Assembly (NCBI GenBank): GCA_021654635.1 | Contig: AP025179.1 | Location: forward strand, 3,038,001 to 3,102,000 | Source of the DNA: Mycobacterium kiyosense | GTDB taxonomy: Bacteria > Actinomycetota > Actinomycetes > Mycobacteriales > Mycobacteriaceae | Direction of reading: 5' to 3' | DNA: 64,000 nt | Part shown: positions 42,091-51,976 of the stretch, piece after piece | How positions within the stretch are numbered: position 1 is the first letter of the stretch | How the letters are laid out: every line of letters starts with the position of its first letter | Notes under the pieces: generated by a model | What the model was told of the DNA's origin: nothing | The model's database searches: none | Seen by the model: only the letters and a program-made list of their open reading frames with translations | Translations under genes and position numbers: made by a program

Positions 42091-43923
42091 TCAGTTCGAC
42101 TTTTTCTCCGCGACGGCGGCACTGAGGCCCTCGGCGAGGTCGTCGCGCGTCAATTCCCGGAACCGGCGCAGCTGCGATTCGCTGAATTCGGTGAGATCAC
42201 TGTTCAGCACGGCGTCCAGGTCTTCGTCGTCGAGCCGGAAACTTCGGTGGTCGCGGGCTTTTTCCACCACGTTGCGCACGAAGCCGGCGTTGCCGAGCAT
42301 GTCGATCCCGCGGATCAGGTCGCCGTCTTCGGAGTAGGTTTCGTCGAGATAGAACTTGGTGTACGACGGCAGCAGGATCGCGGCTTCCTCGTCGGTGATG
42401 ACGTCCTCGTTCTCTTTGCCCATCAGCTGGGTAAGCGCGATCAACTCGTCCGGTGTGTAACTGAAGAACTCGATGACGGTCGAAAAGCGCCGCCGCAGAC
42501 CCTGATTCACCTCGAGCATCTTTTCCATGGCCTTGGCGTAGCCGGCCCCGAACACCACCAGTTCGTCGCGATGGTTCTCCATGTACAGCAGCAGCGTGTT
42601 GATGATCGCGTTGCCATAGGGGTCGCCCTGCGAGTAACCCTTCTCGTGCAGGGTGTGCATCTCGTCGAAGAAGACCGCCCCGCCCAGTGCGCCTTCGAGC
42701 ATCTCCTCGGTGTTCTTCTCGGCGTCGGCCATGTAGCGGCCCAACAGCTTGGTGCGGCTGGTCTCCACCACTACCGGCTTGCGCAGCACGGTCAAGCCGC
42801 ACAACTGTTTGCTGAACGCGCGCGCCACCGAGGTCTTTCCGGTGCCGGGGGGTCCCAGCAACAATGTGTGACGCGAGGTGACCGGAACCGGGAGGCCCAT
42901 TTTGGCCCGCGCCAGGTTCACCTTGGTCGTCGACTTGATGAGCTTGATTTCCTTTTTGGCCTGCTCCATTCCGAGCATCGCGTTGAGCTCGGCGTCGCCT
43001 TCGGCCAGGTACTTCGCGGCCTCCTCGGCGTGGCGGGCCGCCTCGGCCTGAGCCCGCGACGGGGCACTGTCCGGATCCCACGGGTCCGTGCGGGCCTCGA
43101 TCGTCTCCGGGTCGGTCAGCACCAGGCGGAAGTTGGGGTTGTCCAGGGCCTCCCGCGCCGGGGTGAACTTCGCGTCGCGGGAGTAGACGCGCCGCAGCAG
43201 CTCGACCGCCTCGTCCTCCCTGCCGACGTGCCGCAGGCACATGCCCTGGGTGTAGAGGGCGATGTTGGCCGCGCCTGGCACCCGATCCCCCTCGATGGCG
43301 TCCTGACCGCGGCGGAAAGCCTCCTCGAAGACACCGAGCGACGCCAGCGCTGTGGTGGCCATCGCGGCCCCGGCGGCCTTCAACTCGGGGTGCCGCCACT
43401 GGGTGGACTCCGGGAATTGCGCCAGCACGTCCGGCCAGCGTTTGGTGCGGAAATAGAGCACTCCGCGCACGTAGCTGACCAACTCGGCGTCGAAGGGGTG
43501 CCGCGGTTCGGTGGCGTCGAGCAGGTCGGCCGCCTCCTCGTACCGCTTGTTCTCCGCCAGCACCGCCGCGTAAGCGCAGGCCAGGGAGTCCACGCTGGTC
43601 ACAGCCAGTCGCAGGAACAGTCCGTCGGAGACCTCGGGGCGAAACTGCAGGTCGGTGACCCCGAGGCGCCGGGTCTCCCAGCCGAACGTCCTTACCGCCG
43701 CCCAGGCGCCGGCGAGTACCTCGATGCTTTGGTCGCCGGACAGGATCCGCGCCAGCCAGGCGTCGCACATCCCGGGATCCAGCGTGGTCGCGGTGCTGAA
43801 CATCTGCGCCGCGACCTGCGGGTTATGGCTGGGTTGCAGCCCGTTGACCGAGATACCCGACGCCAGCAGGCCGGCGACCATGGCGTTTCTGGCATCTTCG
43901 GCAGCTGACTGCGCGCGGGTCAT
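42091..43923 (-). CDS. eccA5: ESX-5 AAA+ ATPase EccA5
   Basis: A 610-residue cytosolic ATPase. The N-terminal TPR-like helical domain (about 1-280) is followed by a CbxX/CfqX-type AAA+ domain with Walker [10 protein letters not shown] (about 355), Walker [10 protein letters not shown] (about 418) and an arginine-rich sensor region ([12 protein letters not shown]). EccA proteins are thought to help release EspG from PE/PPE substrates. The ATG overlaps the eccE5 stop by 4 bp. It is the last gene of the ESX-5 core run. Confidence 0.96.
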   Translation of the reverse strand: MTRAQSAAEDARNAMVAGLLASGISVNGLQPSHNPQVAAQMFSTATTLDPGMCDAWLARILSGDQSIEVLAGAWAAVRTFGWETRRLGVTDLQFRPEVSDGLFLRLAVTSVDSLACAYAAVLAENKRYEEAADLLDATEPRHPFDAELVSYVRGVLYFRTKRWPDVLAQFPESTQWRHPELKAAGAAMATTALASLGVFEEAFRRGQDAIEGDRVPGAANIALYTQGMCLRHVGREDEAVELLRRVYSRDAKFTPAREALDNPNFRLVLTDPETIEARTDPWDPDSAPSRAQAEAARHAEEAAKYLAEGDAELNAMLGMEQAKKEIKLIKSTTKVNLARAKMGLPVPVTSRHTLLLGPPGTGKTSVARAFSKQLCGLTVLRKPVVVETSRTKLLGRYMADAEKNTEEMLEGALGGAVFFDEMHTLHEKGYSQGDPYGNAIINTLLLYMENHRDELVVFGAGYAKAMEKMLEVNQGLRRRFSTVIEFFSYTPDELIALTQLMGKENEDVITDEEAAILLPSYTKFYLDETYSEDGDLIRGIDMLGNAGFVRNVVEKARDHRSFRLDDEDLDAVLNSDLTEFSESQLRRFRELTRDDLAEGLSAAVAEKKSN

Positions 43924-45140
43924 TGTGCTGCTGAGCTAGATACGCGCTCCGCCTCGTGGCCTACTGGCAGCTCCAGCTCGTCGTGGTCTCGCAGGTCGCG
44001 GCTCGGCACGACCAGATGTGGCTTGGCGGACGGCGCCGGCAGACTGGCCCGCACCGCCGCGAGCTGGCGCCCGGTGAGCCGGTTGAGTCCGGCGGTCAGG
44101 TCCCGGCTCAGCCGGCCCTCGCTGTGATAACGCACCCACGCCGACAGCTGAGGGCGGCCCGCCCGTGAATTCAGTCGCACGGTGACCACGGTAGCGCCAA
44201 CTTCCGGCGCGTCCGAGAGCCAAAGGTCACGCAGTGTTTCGGTGCTGATATCCGATGGGGTCACCCAGAAGCTGGTCACGTACCCGTTGAAGTGCTTCAG
44301 GTGTCGCCAGCCCGGGCGGCTCCAGGTCGGTTCCAGATCGGCCAGCACCGCGCTGTCGACCTCGGCCAGCTCGTCGGCGGTCAAGGGCCGCGCCGCACAG
44401 CTCTGCCCGTCCAGGTCCTGCACCAGCCGCTCGGTTGCCGCCACCAGTGTCGCGGCCAGCGAGTCGCGGCAGACCACGGCGGCGACGTTGCGTTGCGGGT
44501 TCATCCGCAACACCAACCAGGTGCGGCGGCGGTCGGTGCCCGTTCGTTCGGTCGCACCGTCGTTGGCGCCCCACCCTTCCGGACCCCACTCCTCCAGCGA
44601 GGCCGAGGCGCGGGCGGCTTCCGCGCCGCCGCGTACCTCGACCGAGACGATGTCGATGGCGTCGAGTTGGATATCGAACTGCCGTAACCCGTCCGCGACC
44701 GCTGCCACCGGCAGGATCGGCGCCGAACCCGTCGGGCGGTGGCGATGCCGGCCGGGGTGCTCGCCGTCGCCGCCGTCCACCTCGACCACGGCCACCAGTT
44801 GGCCGCGATATTCGCGCACCCCGACCGTGTCGCGGCCGAATCGGCGTTTGAAGTCGTTAGCCGGGGTGCAGCCGGCGCCCAGCGCGGTGCCGGGGTCCGC
44901 CGACCAGTCCCACAACCAGGCCGTCAATCCCGAGGTCACGGTGATGCCGTGGTAGGTGACGATCGACAGCAGCGTCACCAGGACCGCAATTGCGACACCG
45001 ATCCACCACGCCACCCGGTTCTCGCCCTGCCAGGACGCGGGGGCGTGGCTGGCGAGCACCAGGATCAGCACGTCGACCAGGAACACCGCGGTGAGGCGGG
45101 GCCAGGTCAAGGACAACCCGAATTTACGCTGAGCTTTCAT
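43920..45140 (-). CDS. eccE5: ESX-5 membrane component EccE5
   Basis: A 406-residue membrane protein with two N-terminal transmembrane helices ([18 protein letters not shown] and [21 protein letters not shown]) and a cytoplasmic domain, as in EccE proteins, which sit at the rim of the ESX membrane complex. The ATG at 45140 ([15 protein letters not shown]) overlaps the true mycP5 stop (ATGA). Because mycP5 has a frameshift, the two appear fused as one 1020-codon frame; that fusion is an artefact. Confidence 0.93.
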   Translation of the reverse strand: MKAQRKFGLSLTWPRLTAVFLVDVLILVLASHAPASWQGENRVAWWIGVAIAVLVTLLSIVTYHGITVTSGLTAWLWDWSADPGTALGAGCTPANDFKRRFGRDTVGVREYRGQLVAVVEVDGGDGEHPGRHRHRPTGSAPILPVAAVADGLRQFDIQLDAIDIVSVEVRGGAEAARASASLEEWGPEGWGANDGATERTGTDRRRTWLVLRMNPQRNVAAVVCRDSLAATLVAATERLVQDLDGQSCAARPLTADELAEVDSAVLADLEPTWSRPGWRHLKHFNGYVTSFWVTPSDISTETLRDLWLSDAPEVGATVVTVRLNSRAGRPQLSAWVRYHSEGRLSRDLTAGLNRLTGRQLAAVRASLPAPSAKPHLVVPSRDLRDHDELELPVGHEAERVSSSAAQ

Positions 45141-46982
45141 CGTTGCTTCCGCGATCGCCGCATCAATGACGCTGTTCCGAACACTGCTCCGCCTATCAGT
45201 AATGCCGCGGCCAGGCCCCCCGGTCGCTACCCACACCGGCACCATGTTGCGCGGCGGGGGCGCCTTCGGCAGCTGCAGCGGTGCCGAGAGGACTTTGGGT
45301 GCCTGGGGCGGCCCCGCAGGGACATCCCATGTCAATGCCGCGACCGGGTCGACGACACCGTATCCGACCTGGTTGTCCACTCCTCCTCGAGCGGGCGGCC
45401 TGGCCGTATGGATCAGCCGCTGCATGACTTGGTAGGCCGACAGTTCGGGGAACTTGGCGCGCACCAATGCCGCCACCCCCGAGACGATGGCCGTGGCGAA
45501 ACTGGTGCCGGCCGGCGTCAGCAGCGTGTTGTCGGGCCCGTCGATGGCATTGATCAGACCGTCGTCACGGTTGGAGAAACCCATCACGTCGGTTCCCGGC
45601 GCCGCGATCGACACCCACGGCCCGGCGATGCTCATCTGGGTCATCGGTTGCCCGTTGGGGTCGACGGCGCCGACGGTGAGGACGTCGTCGCTGAACCAGG
45701 ACGGCGTCACCACAGTGGTCACGGCACTCCAGTTGCGCGGGTCCTTCGGCGACAACGGATCGAACGTCGGGTTCTGCTTGCAGTCCTTCTTGCTGCTGTC
45801 CCCGGCAGCAGCGACGATCAGCGCATTCTTCTCGACCGCGGCGTAGTGCACCGCGGCGCCCAGCACCCGCTGGTCAATCGGATTGCGGGCGCTGATACAG
45901 GTCACCTCGGAGATATTGATCACCGAAGCGCCCATGTTGGCAGCATGGACGATCGCGCGCGCCATCGTCTGGATGTTGTCGATTTTCGCCGCGGTCTGCG
46001 GGTCTTCCTCGCCGGTGTAGGCGTCCTTGAGGGTGAACGCCGAACTCGACTGACGGATGGAGATCAGGTCGACTCCGGGGGCGACTCCGCTGAATGCGTC
46101 CGCCGGCGCCGCAGCGGGGCCGGGCGGCGGGGCCGGTGCGGGGCTCGCCGACGACGGCGTCGGTGACGCACCAGACGTCGTAGTCGTCGTCGGGGTCGTC
46201 GTGGTGGTCGTCGTCGTGGTGGTGGTTGCCGGGTCCAGCGGAAGCGGACTGGTCCCGCCCATCCCGACACCGGCGATCCGTCGACCACCGGTGTAGCCGG
46301 GGATGGTGATGGTGCCGCCGCCGTGACTGGCCGCCGGGGCCTGGCCCGGTCCCGGTGCCGGGCCGGGCGGCGCCCCTTCGGAGGACGGGGGCGGCGCGGG
46401 GATCACGGTGATGGTGGGTCCCGGAACCGGTGAGAGCGTCACCGTCTGTGGCGGCGGCGGCTTCTCCTGAGTGGGAACGGGAATCGGTCGGCGTGGCGCG
46501 GCCGGCGGCGCCGCCGCACCGTTGGCGGGCGCACCACCGATCATGGATGCCACCAGGGTGCCGTGCGCGTCACAGTCCGACAGCCCGTCGCCGGCCATCA
46601 CGTAGTCGCCACCCGGGGCGAGTCGCGGCAACCTGGGGTGCGGCGTCACGCCGGTGTCGATGACCGCGACCTTGATTCCCTCACCTCGGCCGAAGCGCCA
46701 CGCCTCGCTGAGGCTCAGCATCTCCATGTACTTCGGCGGGATCTTGAAGTCCGTACCGGGCAGAACTCCTACCTCGGTGCAGTAGGAGTTCTGCTTCATC
46801 GGCGCGATCGGGCCGGGCGGGCCGTCCGGCGGTATCGCACCCGGATCGAACGGCGGCGGCGTGATGGCATACGCCGGTGGCAATCCCGCCAGCGCCCCAC
46901 CGGCGAGCACGGTCGCGGCGATGGCCGCGCTGGCTGCGCGGCCCCGCCACGAACGGGCCCTACCGGTATCGGATGGCTGCAT
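45137..46982 (-). CDS. mycP5: Mycosin MycP5, ESX-5 subtilisin-like protease, with one frameshift
   Basis: A signal peptide (cleavage near residue 39) leads into a subtilase domain with Asp109 (VAVIDTGV), His140 ([10 protein letters not shown]) and a Ser near 494 (PAGTSFATA). At the oxyanion position it has AAAGDS, an Asp as in MycP5 of M. tuberculosis. The domain is interrupted by a long Pro/Thr-rich loop including a run of about 17 threonines (about 246-264). Near residue 588 the plus-strand C6 run (45216-45221) has one base too many; corrected, the expected C-terminal helix [20 protein letters not shown] and RRSRKQR end appear, giving 614 residues. Confidence 0.92.
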
Positions 46983-48471
46983 AGACGTTCATCAACCACA
47001 AGGCCAGCGGGAAGATCGGGATCAGGCAGAGGTACTCGATCCACTCCACGAACTTGCGGAACAGCGGACTGTAGATGGTGTTCGGCACCACCGCGGCGGC
47101 AGTCAGACCGGCGGTCGGCAGCGCGACCAGGACCGCGGCGGCGATCGACACCGACAGCGGCGACGACAGCACCAGCGCGTAGCGCACCGCGACGGCGGCG
47201 ATGATGATCACCCCGGTCGCGGCCAGCGTGATGGCCTGCCAACGGTCGACGTAGGAGCGGCCGCGCAGCAGCAGGAAGCCGGCACTGAAACCCGCGAGGA
47301 GCAGCGGCAGCCAGCGCTCGTTGGTGTGCGGGTTGCACAGGGCGCTCAGGCACACGACCATCAGGACACCGAGCCCCACCAGCAGACCGCTCAGGAACGA
47401 CCGCGCACGCTCCGCCTGCAGCAACACGTCGCGCACCGACGCCGGACCTTCCAGGGTCGGCGGACCGCCCTCGGTCCGCACCACCGTGGTGGGCAGGTCG
47501 GGCCGCGCCTCGAACACCCAGCGGCTGGTCGCGGACGGGAACACCGGCAACCGGATCCCGGCCAGGCGCCGGGCCAGCGCCGGAGCAGCGTGGTACAGCA
47601 GGACGCTGGCCAGCACCAGGCAGGACAGCAGGGTCACCGCGCTGGTGGCCGCCACCATCCGGGACAGGCTGGCCAGGGTGGCCAGCGCGGTGACGGTCAC
47701 GATCGCGGTGTAGATCGCCAACCGCCGCCCGGTGAAGCGCAACGCCAGGGCCGCAGCGACGGCCAGGACGCCGAAGCCCAGCACGGCGTTGGGCGAACCG
47801 ACCGGACCGGGGGGTGCGGCGGCGGCAGTGACGGTGAGCGGAACCAGCCCGCTCATCAGCAGGGTGTCACCGACACGACGGTCGGCGTCGGTCTTGGCGC
47901 GCACCAGCAGCAGCACCGAGACGGTGAGCACCAGTACGGCGACGATCGCGGCGAAGATCGTGGTCAGCCAGGAGTTGTGGTGCCAGCGCCACCAGCCCAG
48001 CACGCCGGACGCCAGGACCACCCCGGTCGCCACCATCGACGCGCCGACCTGCACGGCGACGACCGGGTCGATCGCGGCGAAGCGCTTGCTCAGGTTCGCC
48101 GACACCGCCGTCGAGATGTGCTCGATGACCTGGGACCGGTGCTCGGTGTCCGCGATGAACCGGATCCACAGCCGGTCACCGTCGTAGACGTCCTGCTCGG
48201 TCAACGACTGGGCGGCGCGCAGCGGGGTGCCGTCGACCATGCACAGGGCCCAACGGCCGCGCCCGGTGGCTTCCAGCGGCGTCTCCCCCAGTTCCCGGAG
48301 CCGGCTGTTGATCACCTTGAGCAGCGGGTCGGTCATCACCGAGACGGGGGCGTTGGCGTCCAGCAACACACCGATCTGGACACCCTCGCCGGCCATGATC
48401 CCGACGACGACGGCCCGGGGCGACGAGATGCCCTCTACGTCAGTCTGTGGCGCATCAGCTACTGCGGTCAT
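46960..48471 (-). CDS. eccD5: ESX-5 membrane channel component EccD5
   Basis: A 503-residue protein. The N-terminal ubiquitin-like domain (about 20-110, [20 protein letters not shown]) is followed by about eleven transmembrane helices, the EccD pattern. EccD dimers form the bulk of the ESX membrane pore. It overlaps mycP5 by 23 bp. The 251 bp upstream (48472-48722) are AT-richer and lack a gene; they may carry an internal promoter for the membrane-complex genes. Confidence 0.95.
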   Translation of the reverse strand: MTAVADAPQTDVEGISSPRAVVVGIMAGEGVQIGVLLDANAPVSVMTDPLLKVINSRLRELGETPLEATGRGRWALCMVDGTPLRAAQSLTEQDVYDGDRLWIRFIADTEHRSQVIEHISTAVSANLSKRFAAIDPVVAVQVGASMVATGVVLASGVLGWWRWHHNSWLTTIFAAIVAVLVLTVSVLLLVRAKTDADRRVGDTLLMSGLVPLTVTAAAAPPGPVGSPNAVLGFGVLAVAAALALRFTGRRLAIYTAIVTVTALATLASLSRMVAATSAVTLLSCLVLASVLLYHAAPALARRLAGIRLPVFPSATSRWVFEARPDLPTTVVRTEGGPPTLEGPASVRDVLLQAERARSFLSGLLVGLGVLMVVCLSALCNPHTNERWLPLLLAGFSAGFLLLRGRSYVDRWQAITLAATGVIIIAAVAVRYALVLSSPLSVSIAAAVLVALPTAGLTAAAVVPNTIYSPLFRKFVEWIEYLCLIPIFPLALWLMNVYAAIRYR

Positions 48472-48722
48472 CGTCCTGCACCCCCTGCCATGCCGGCCTG
48501 TGTCGGCACGATTGCCGGGGCTCCTGTCACGCCGCCGCCCCTAAGGAGCTTCGGCTGGACTGACTCCAATTTCATTTGCCTCGCCTCGCGCGTATGAGTT
48601 GTGGTTGACGTGTTGGTTTTTAGTTTTGCAACCCGTTGCTGAAAGCAGTATGCCGTGTCGGCATCCACCTCGCATTTTATGTTCAAAGTTGTTGTTGTAC
48701 TGCGATTTTCGTAACGGCGCTG

Positions 48723-49625
48723 TTAAACCCTGCTGTGCGATTTCCATTCGCCGTACGGCAGGGTGTCCAAAACGGTCTTCACTCCCACCTGGACCAGTTG
48801 CGGCGTGGCCGGGCAGATAGCTAGCCACGCTTCACCCGATCCGGCCGTGCGCGCCTGCTGATACAACGCGATACGTCCGCCGGATCCGTCTTTCAGGGAG
48901 AGCACCGACGCGCTCGGCCCCTTGGCGTCGTCGCGGTACTGGCGCGCGTAGACGGCGACCTCGGCCGCGGGGTCGGACAAGGCCTGCCCCAGCGCGGCCA
49001 CGGTGGAGGCACTGATGCCCATGCGGCGCAGGTCGCCGCCGGAGAAGACGTTGAATCCGGATTCCTGCCAGGACTTGGTGGCCTCGAGCATTTCCTCCAG
49101 CGGCACGTTGACCGCGTTGATCGCCGCCGGGTCGGCGTGGTGGATCGATTCGAGGCCGTCGAGCACCAGCGACGCGATCGAGGCGCTGTCGGAGACGACG
49201 ACGTCGTCGACGGTGATGTCGTTGCCAACCCGGACCGCCGAGACCCAGTGCTGTGCCCGCCGGGCCAGCACCACCCGGAATTCGTTGTCGGGGATGTCGC
49301 GCGACCCGGGCGGCTGGTTCTCGTCTTCGACGATGCCGTACAGCAATTTGCCGCGGGACAACAGCGCGATCACCTCGAGGTCGGGCGCGGCGAGCACCTT
49401 CATGCGGGCGGCGACGTGTTCGTTGACCTCGTCGCCCACGACGATGCCCTGCTCACGCATCACGGCCATGCCCGGGTGCTCGTTGAGCCAGTCGTTGTTG
49501 TCGGTGGACACGTAGGGCCGGCACCGCAGCTCGGGCGCAACGTGCCGGATATCCAGCAGCGCCTGAAGCATCCAGAAGCCATCGACGTTGACGGTGATGT
49601 CAGTGCGGGTGCTCTGTTGATCCAT
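48723..49625 (-). CDS. espG5: ESX-5 PE/PPE chaperone EspG5
   Basis: A 300-residue cytosolic chaperone that binds the tip of PPE proteins and delivers PE-PPE pairs to ESX-5. Family features include the N-terminal TVNVDGFWMLQALLDIRHVAP and GGDLRRMGISASTVAALGQAL near the C-terminal half. It follows esxN, separated by a strong hairpin. Length and gene order match EspG5. Confidence 0.94.
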   Translation of the reverse strand: MDQQSTRTDITVNVDGFWMLQALLDIRHVAPELRCRPYVSTDNNDWLNEHPGMAVMREQGIVVGDEVNEHVAARMKVLAAPDLEVIALLSRGKLLYGIVEDENQPPGSRDIPDNEFRVVLARRAQHWVSAVRVGNDITVDDVVVSDSASIASLVLDGLESIHHADPAAINAVNVPLEEMLEATKSWQESGFNVFSGGDLRRMGISASTVAALGQALSDPAAEVAVYARQYRDDAKGPSASVLSLKDGSGGRIALYQQARTAGSGEAWLAICPATPQLVQVGVKTVLDTLPYGEWKSHSRV

Positions 49626-49715
49626 CCCTACTCAGTGCCCCTTCTCGTTCCTCGGTGGTCTTATTGTGCGACCTCCGTTGTATTACCGGTGGTACTTCCA
49701 GTTGACTGCAGGACA

Positions 49716-49748
49716 CGGCAGCACACCGTCTTGCTTGGTGTGCTGCCG
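49716..49748 (-). terminator. Strong hairpin between esxN and espG5
   Basis: CGGCAGCACACC (49716-49727) and GGTGTGCTGCCG (49737-49748) form a perfect 12-bp stem with a 9-base loop, about 20 bases after the esxN stop. It is the strongest hairpin I saw in the locus. It could terminate part of the transcript so that PE/Esx substrate mRNA exceeds machinery mRNA, or protect the esxMN 3' end from decay. Confidence 0.65.
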
Positions 49749-49768
49749 CGCCCGCAGGTTTCGGTTAT

Positions 49769-50053
49769 CTAGGCCCAGCTGGAGCCGACGGCGCTGTCGG
49801 TCTGCGCCATGTTGCTGCCGGCGGACTGAACCTTCTGGCCGTGAGCGTTGGCCTGCTCGTAGATCACCTGGAAGTTGCGACCCAACTGGGTGATGAACTC
49901 CTGGCAAGCCACCGAACCGGCGCCGCCCCAGAAGTCACCGGCAGCCAGCACATCGCGAACGATGGCCTGGTGCTCGGCCTCCAGGTTGGCGGCCTGCGCG
50001 CGGATGAGCGCACCGTGGGCGTCGACATCCCCGAACTGGTAATTGATGGTCAT
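49769..50053 (-). CDS. esxN: ESX-5 secreted WXG100 protein EsxN
   Basis: A 94-residue WXG100 protein of the EsxN/QILSS-partner family, starting MTINYQFGDVDAHGALIRAQ, with the WGG turn at Trp42 and VIYEQANAHGQKVQSAG in the second helix. It forms a heterodimer with EsxM and is secreted by ESX-5. AGGAG is 8 bases before the ATG. A 50-bp gap separates it from esxM. Confidence 0.97.
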   Translation of the reverse strand: MTINYQFGDVDAHGALIRAQAANLEAEHQAIVRDVLAAGDFWGGAGSVACQEFITQLGRNFQVIYEQANAHGQKVQSAGSNMAQTDSAVGSSWA

Positions 50054-50103
50054 TCTGATGTTCTCCTAACGTTTGAAAGATTACGCAGCTAGGGCGTGAG
50101 TGG

Positions 50104-50400
50104 CTAGCTGCTGAGGATCTGCTGGGAGGCCTGCTCTTGCTGCTCGTAGTTGTTGGCGTCCCGGATCAGTCCGTCGCGAACGCCGTGCAGCATGTTGACG
50201 ATGTTGCGGAAGGCCTGGTTCATCTGGGTCATGGTGTCCATCGAGGTGGCCTCGGCCAGACCACTCCAGCCGGCGCCGGAAATGTTCTGCGAGGACGCCA
50301 TCATCCGGCGCGCCTCGTCCTCGACGGTCTGAGCGTGAGTCTCGAAACGGCCTGCCATCGCCCGCATCGAGTGCGGGTCGGTCATGAAGCGTGTAGCCAC
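50104..50400 (-). CDS. esxM: ESX-5 secreted WXG100 protein EsxM (full length)
   Basis: A 98-residue WXG100 protein with WSG at Trp45 and the C-terminus [10 protein letters not shown] that gives the QILSS subfamily its name. The GTG start has AAGGAG 7 bases upstream. Residue 59 is glutamine: in modern M. tuberculosis lineages this codon is reported to be a stop, so this gene shows the ancestral full-length form. Confidence 0.97.
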   Translation of the reverse strand: MATRFMTDPHSMRAMAGRFETHAQTVEDEARRMMASSQNISGAGWSGLAEATSMDTMTQMNQAFRNIVNMLHGVRDGLIRDANNYEQQEQASQQILSS

Positions 50401-50716
50401 TTGCTGTCTCCTTGATTAATTCAGTGGTTTGTTGAATGTGTAACAACGCGATGGCCGATCAGCGCCACACGGATGTAACCGCCGACCGGGAAAACTACGG
50501 AGAACCCCCTTTTCCGTCAGCCGGCGGCCACCGGGCTGCGTCACGGCCGGAAAGGTGTCGAACCCGAACCCCGTTGTTCGCGTTGACGGCGTATGCAGGT
50601 GATCCGCAGTGAGGGCCTCCGACCAAGCCACTCGACTCCGGAATCACCGCCCAGCGAAACGACGCTGTCGGACCTGAGTCCGAAGCTGACCCGTTTCGCA
50701 ACATCTGCCAGATCGG
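50401..50716. other. 316-bp gap between the PE gene and esxM
   Basis: No gene was found here. The esxM-proximal part is AT-richer (around 50410-50450) and contains the small inverted repeat TTGTT-N8-AACAA, so esxMN may have their own promoter. The rest is GC-rich with only short open frames. Confidence 0.5.
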
Positions 50717-51016
50717 TCAGCCGGCTGCGGCTGCGTTGGCGGCTTCGGTAGCCGCGTACGAACCCGAACTGGTGGTCAGGGTGTTCACGAACATCTCGTG
50801 AATCGCAGCCGCCTGCGCACTGACGGCCTGGTACATCTGCGCGTGCGCCGCGAACTGCGCCGCGGTCAGCGCCGACACCTCGTCGGCGGCAGCGGGAACC
50901 ACTCCGGTGGTGGGCGCCGCGGCGGCGGCGTTCTGGGCACTCATGGTGGTGCCGATGCCCTGCAAATTCCCGGCCGCAGCGGCCAGCGCCTCTGGCTGTG
51001 TGGACACGAACGACAT
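50717..51016 (-). CDS. PE protein (PE19-like)
   Basis: A 99-residue PE-only protein starting MSFVSTQPEALAAAAGNLQG. The C-terminal YAATE matches the type VII secretion motif YxxxD/E. It nearly duplicates the PE at 55747-56046. GGGAGGAAACAGC precedes the ATG. In M. tuberculosis the PE gene next to esxM is pe19, whose upstream region is the reported RegX3-controlled ESX-5 promoter. Confidence 0.94.
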   Translation of the reverse strand: MSFVSTQPEALAAAAGNLQGIGTTMSAQNAAAAAPTTGVVPAAADEVSALTAAQFAAHAQMYQAVSAQAAAIHEMFVNTLTTSSGSYAATEAANAAAAG

Positions 51017-51318
51017 GCTGTTTCCTCCCTCAAATCATCCCAGCACGCTCTCTCGCAAGAGAGTAGAGGACTGCGCGGCGCGAGGTCGCCCCCAACGCTG
51101 CATAGTCGGGATTTGTTCACTCGACGGCAATATGAAAACGTCCGTTGTAACGACACAGTAACAGCGCCCGACCAACTTCGGCATCGATCAACCGAGGCAC
51201 GTTGCGCAATGCCCCGGACGGCGTCCCCGCAGCCTGCCAGATGGTGGGGTTGACGTGCACTTTTGCCTCTTGGAATCGAGCCGCCGGAAAAGAATCTCGC
51301 AGTTGGAAAGTCGCCTTT
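51017..51318. promoter_or_regulatory. 302-bp leader of the PE-esxM-esxN unit
   Basis: This region should contain the main promoter of the PE19-like/esxMN unit. It has the inverted repeat CTCTCT-CGCA-AGAGAG (51048-51063) about 32 bases before the PE ATG, within the probable 5' UTR. I looked for the direct-repeat RegX3 box and found only a half-site (GTTCAC at about 51115). No gene was found. Confidence 0.5.
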
Positions 51319-51642
51319 TTAGGACGAACCCAATTTCTCCTTGTGACGCGGGCAATACGCATCGATGGCGGCGCCGACGAAGTATCCGGAGTGATACGCG
51401 GGCATGCTGCTGCTGTTGAGCACATCGGTGGCCACGTCGTTGGGCGACATTCCGTTGTCGAGTTTCACGCACACGAAGTGGCCCGCTTCGATGGCGTGTG
51501 CGTTCGAGATGTGGTCGGTGATGCCTTCCGAGCGCAGCTGTGCCAGAAATCTGTCGTCGACGGAGTCAGCGTGCGCGACGGGGACCGTGTGAGCGCCGAG
51601 CAATGCCAGGAACATCACGACGACCCTAAGCGGGCGCAAAGA
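51319..51642 (-). CDS. Secreted DUF732 protein flanking the pstS island
   Basis: A 107-residue protein with a signal peptide (LRPLRVVVMFLALLGAHTV, cleavage near AHA) and a DUF732 domain: DDRFLAQLRSEGITDHISNA ... VLNSSSMPAYHSGYFVGAAI and YCP. The ATG at 51642 has GGAG 9 bases upstream. It is closely related to the DUF732 gene at 54178-54498 on the other side of the pstS-methyltransferase pair. Function unknown. Confidence 0.87.
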   Translation of the reverse strand, partial: SLRPLRVVVMFLALLGAHTVPVAHADSVDDRFLAQLRSEGITDHISNAHAIEAGHFVCVKLDNGMSPNDVATDVLNSSSMPAYHSGYFVGAAIDAYCPRHKEKLGSS

Positions 51643-51782
51643 CATTTCGGAGACTCCAGAGATAGACGACATGCTGACGACAGCCCAGCGGACCGCGTCC
51701 GTGTGAGTGAGCTGTCAACCACCGATTTTCTCCGGTAGTGAGCCGCAGTTCCAGCGGGACGGGCAGCTGCTGTACATGTGCT

Positions 51783-51800
51783 GTTTACCCACCGTCCACT
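51783..51800. promoter_or_regulatory. Possible RegX3/PHO-type box upstream of pstS
   Basis: GTTTACC-CACC-GTCCACT is a direct repeat of 7-mers with an 11-bp period. Compared with the RegX3/PHO-type pattern GTTCACC-N4-GTTCRCC, the first half matches 6 of 7 and the second 4-5 of 7. It lies 177 bp upstream of the pstS start in the 334-bp divergent gap (51643-51976), where no gene was found. Weak evidence by itself. Confidence 0.35.
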
Positions 51801-51976
51801 TCGCGGCAGGTTGGCACCCTCGAATCCCTCAGATTCCATTCACCCTTGCGATTCCTGGATGTCATGGCTCGTTAATTCTCCGTGCACCACAGTTGAAATA
51901 TGGTTCAACCGGGCTGACCGGCACCGAACTGCAGTGACGATATGGGCGGCCAGTCGACTGAATTCGAGGAACTGAA

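Noticed and set aside
43920..46982. A single 1020-codon frame that looks like a MycP5-EccE5 fusion protein
   Set aside because: It depends on one extra base in a C6 run (45216-45221). With it removed, MycP5 gains its normal C-terminal helix and stop, which overlaps the eccE5 ATG exactly.
51017..51318. RegX3 box upstream of the PE19-like gene
   Set aside because: Only one half-site (GTTCAC near 51115) was seen; no second repeat at 11-bp spacing.
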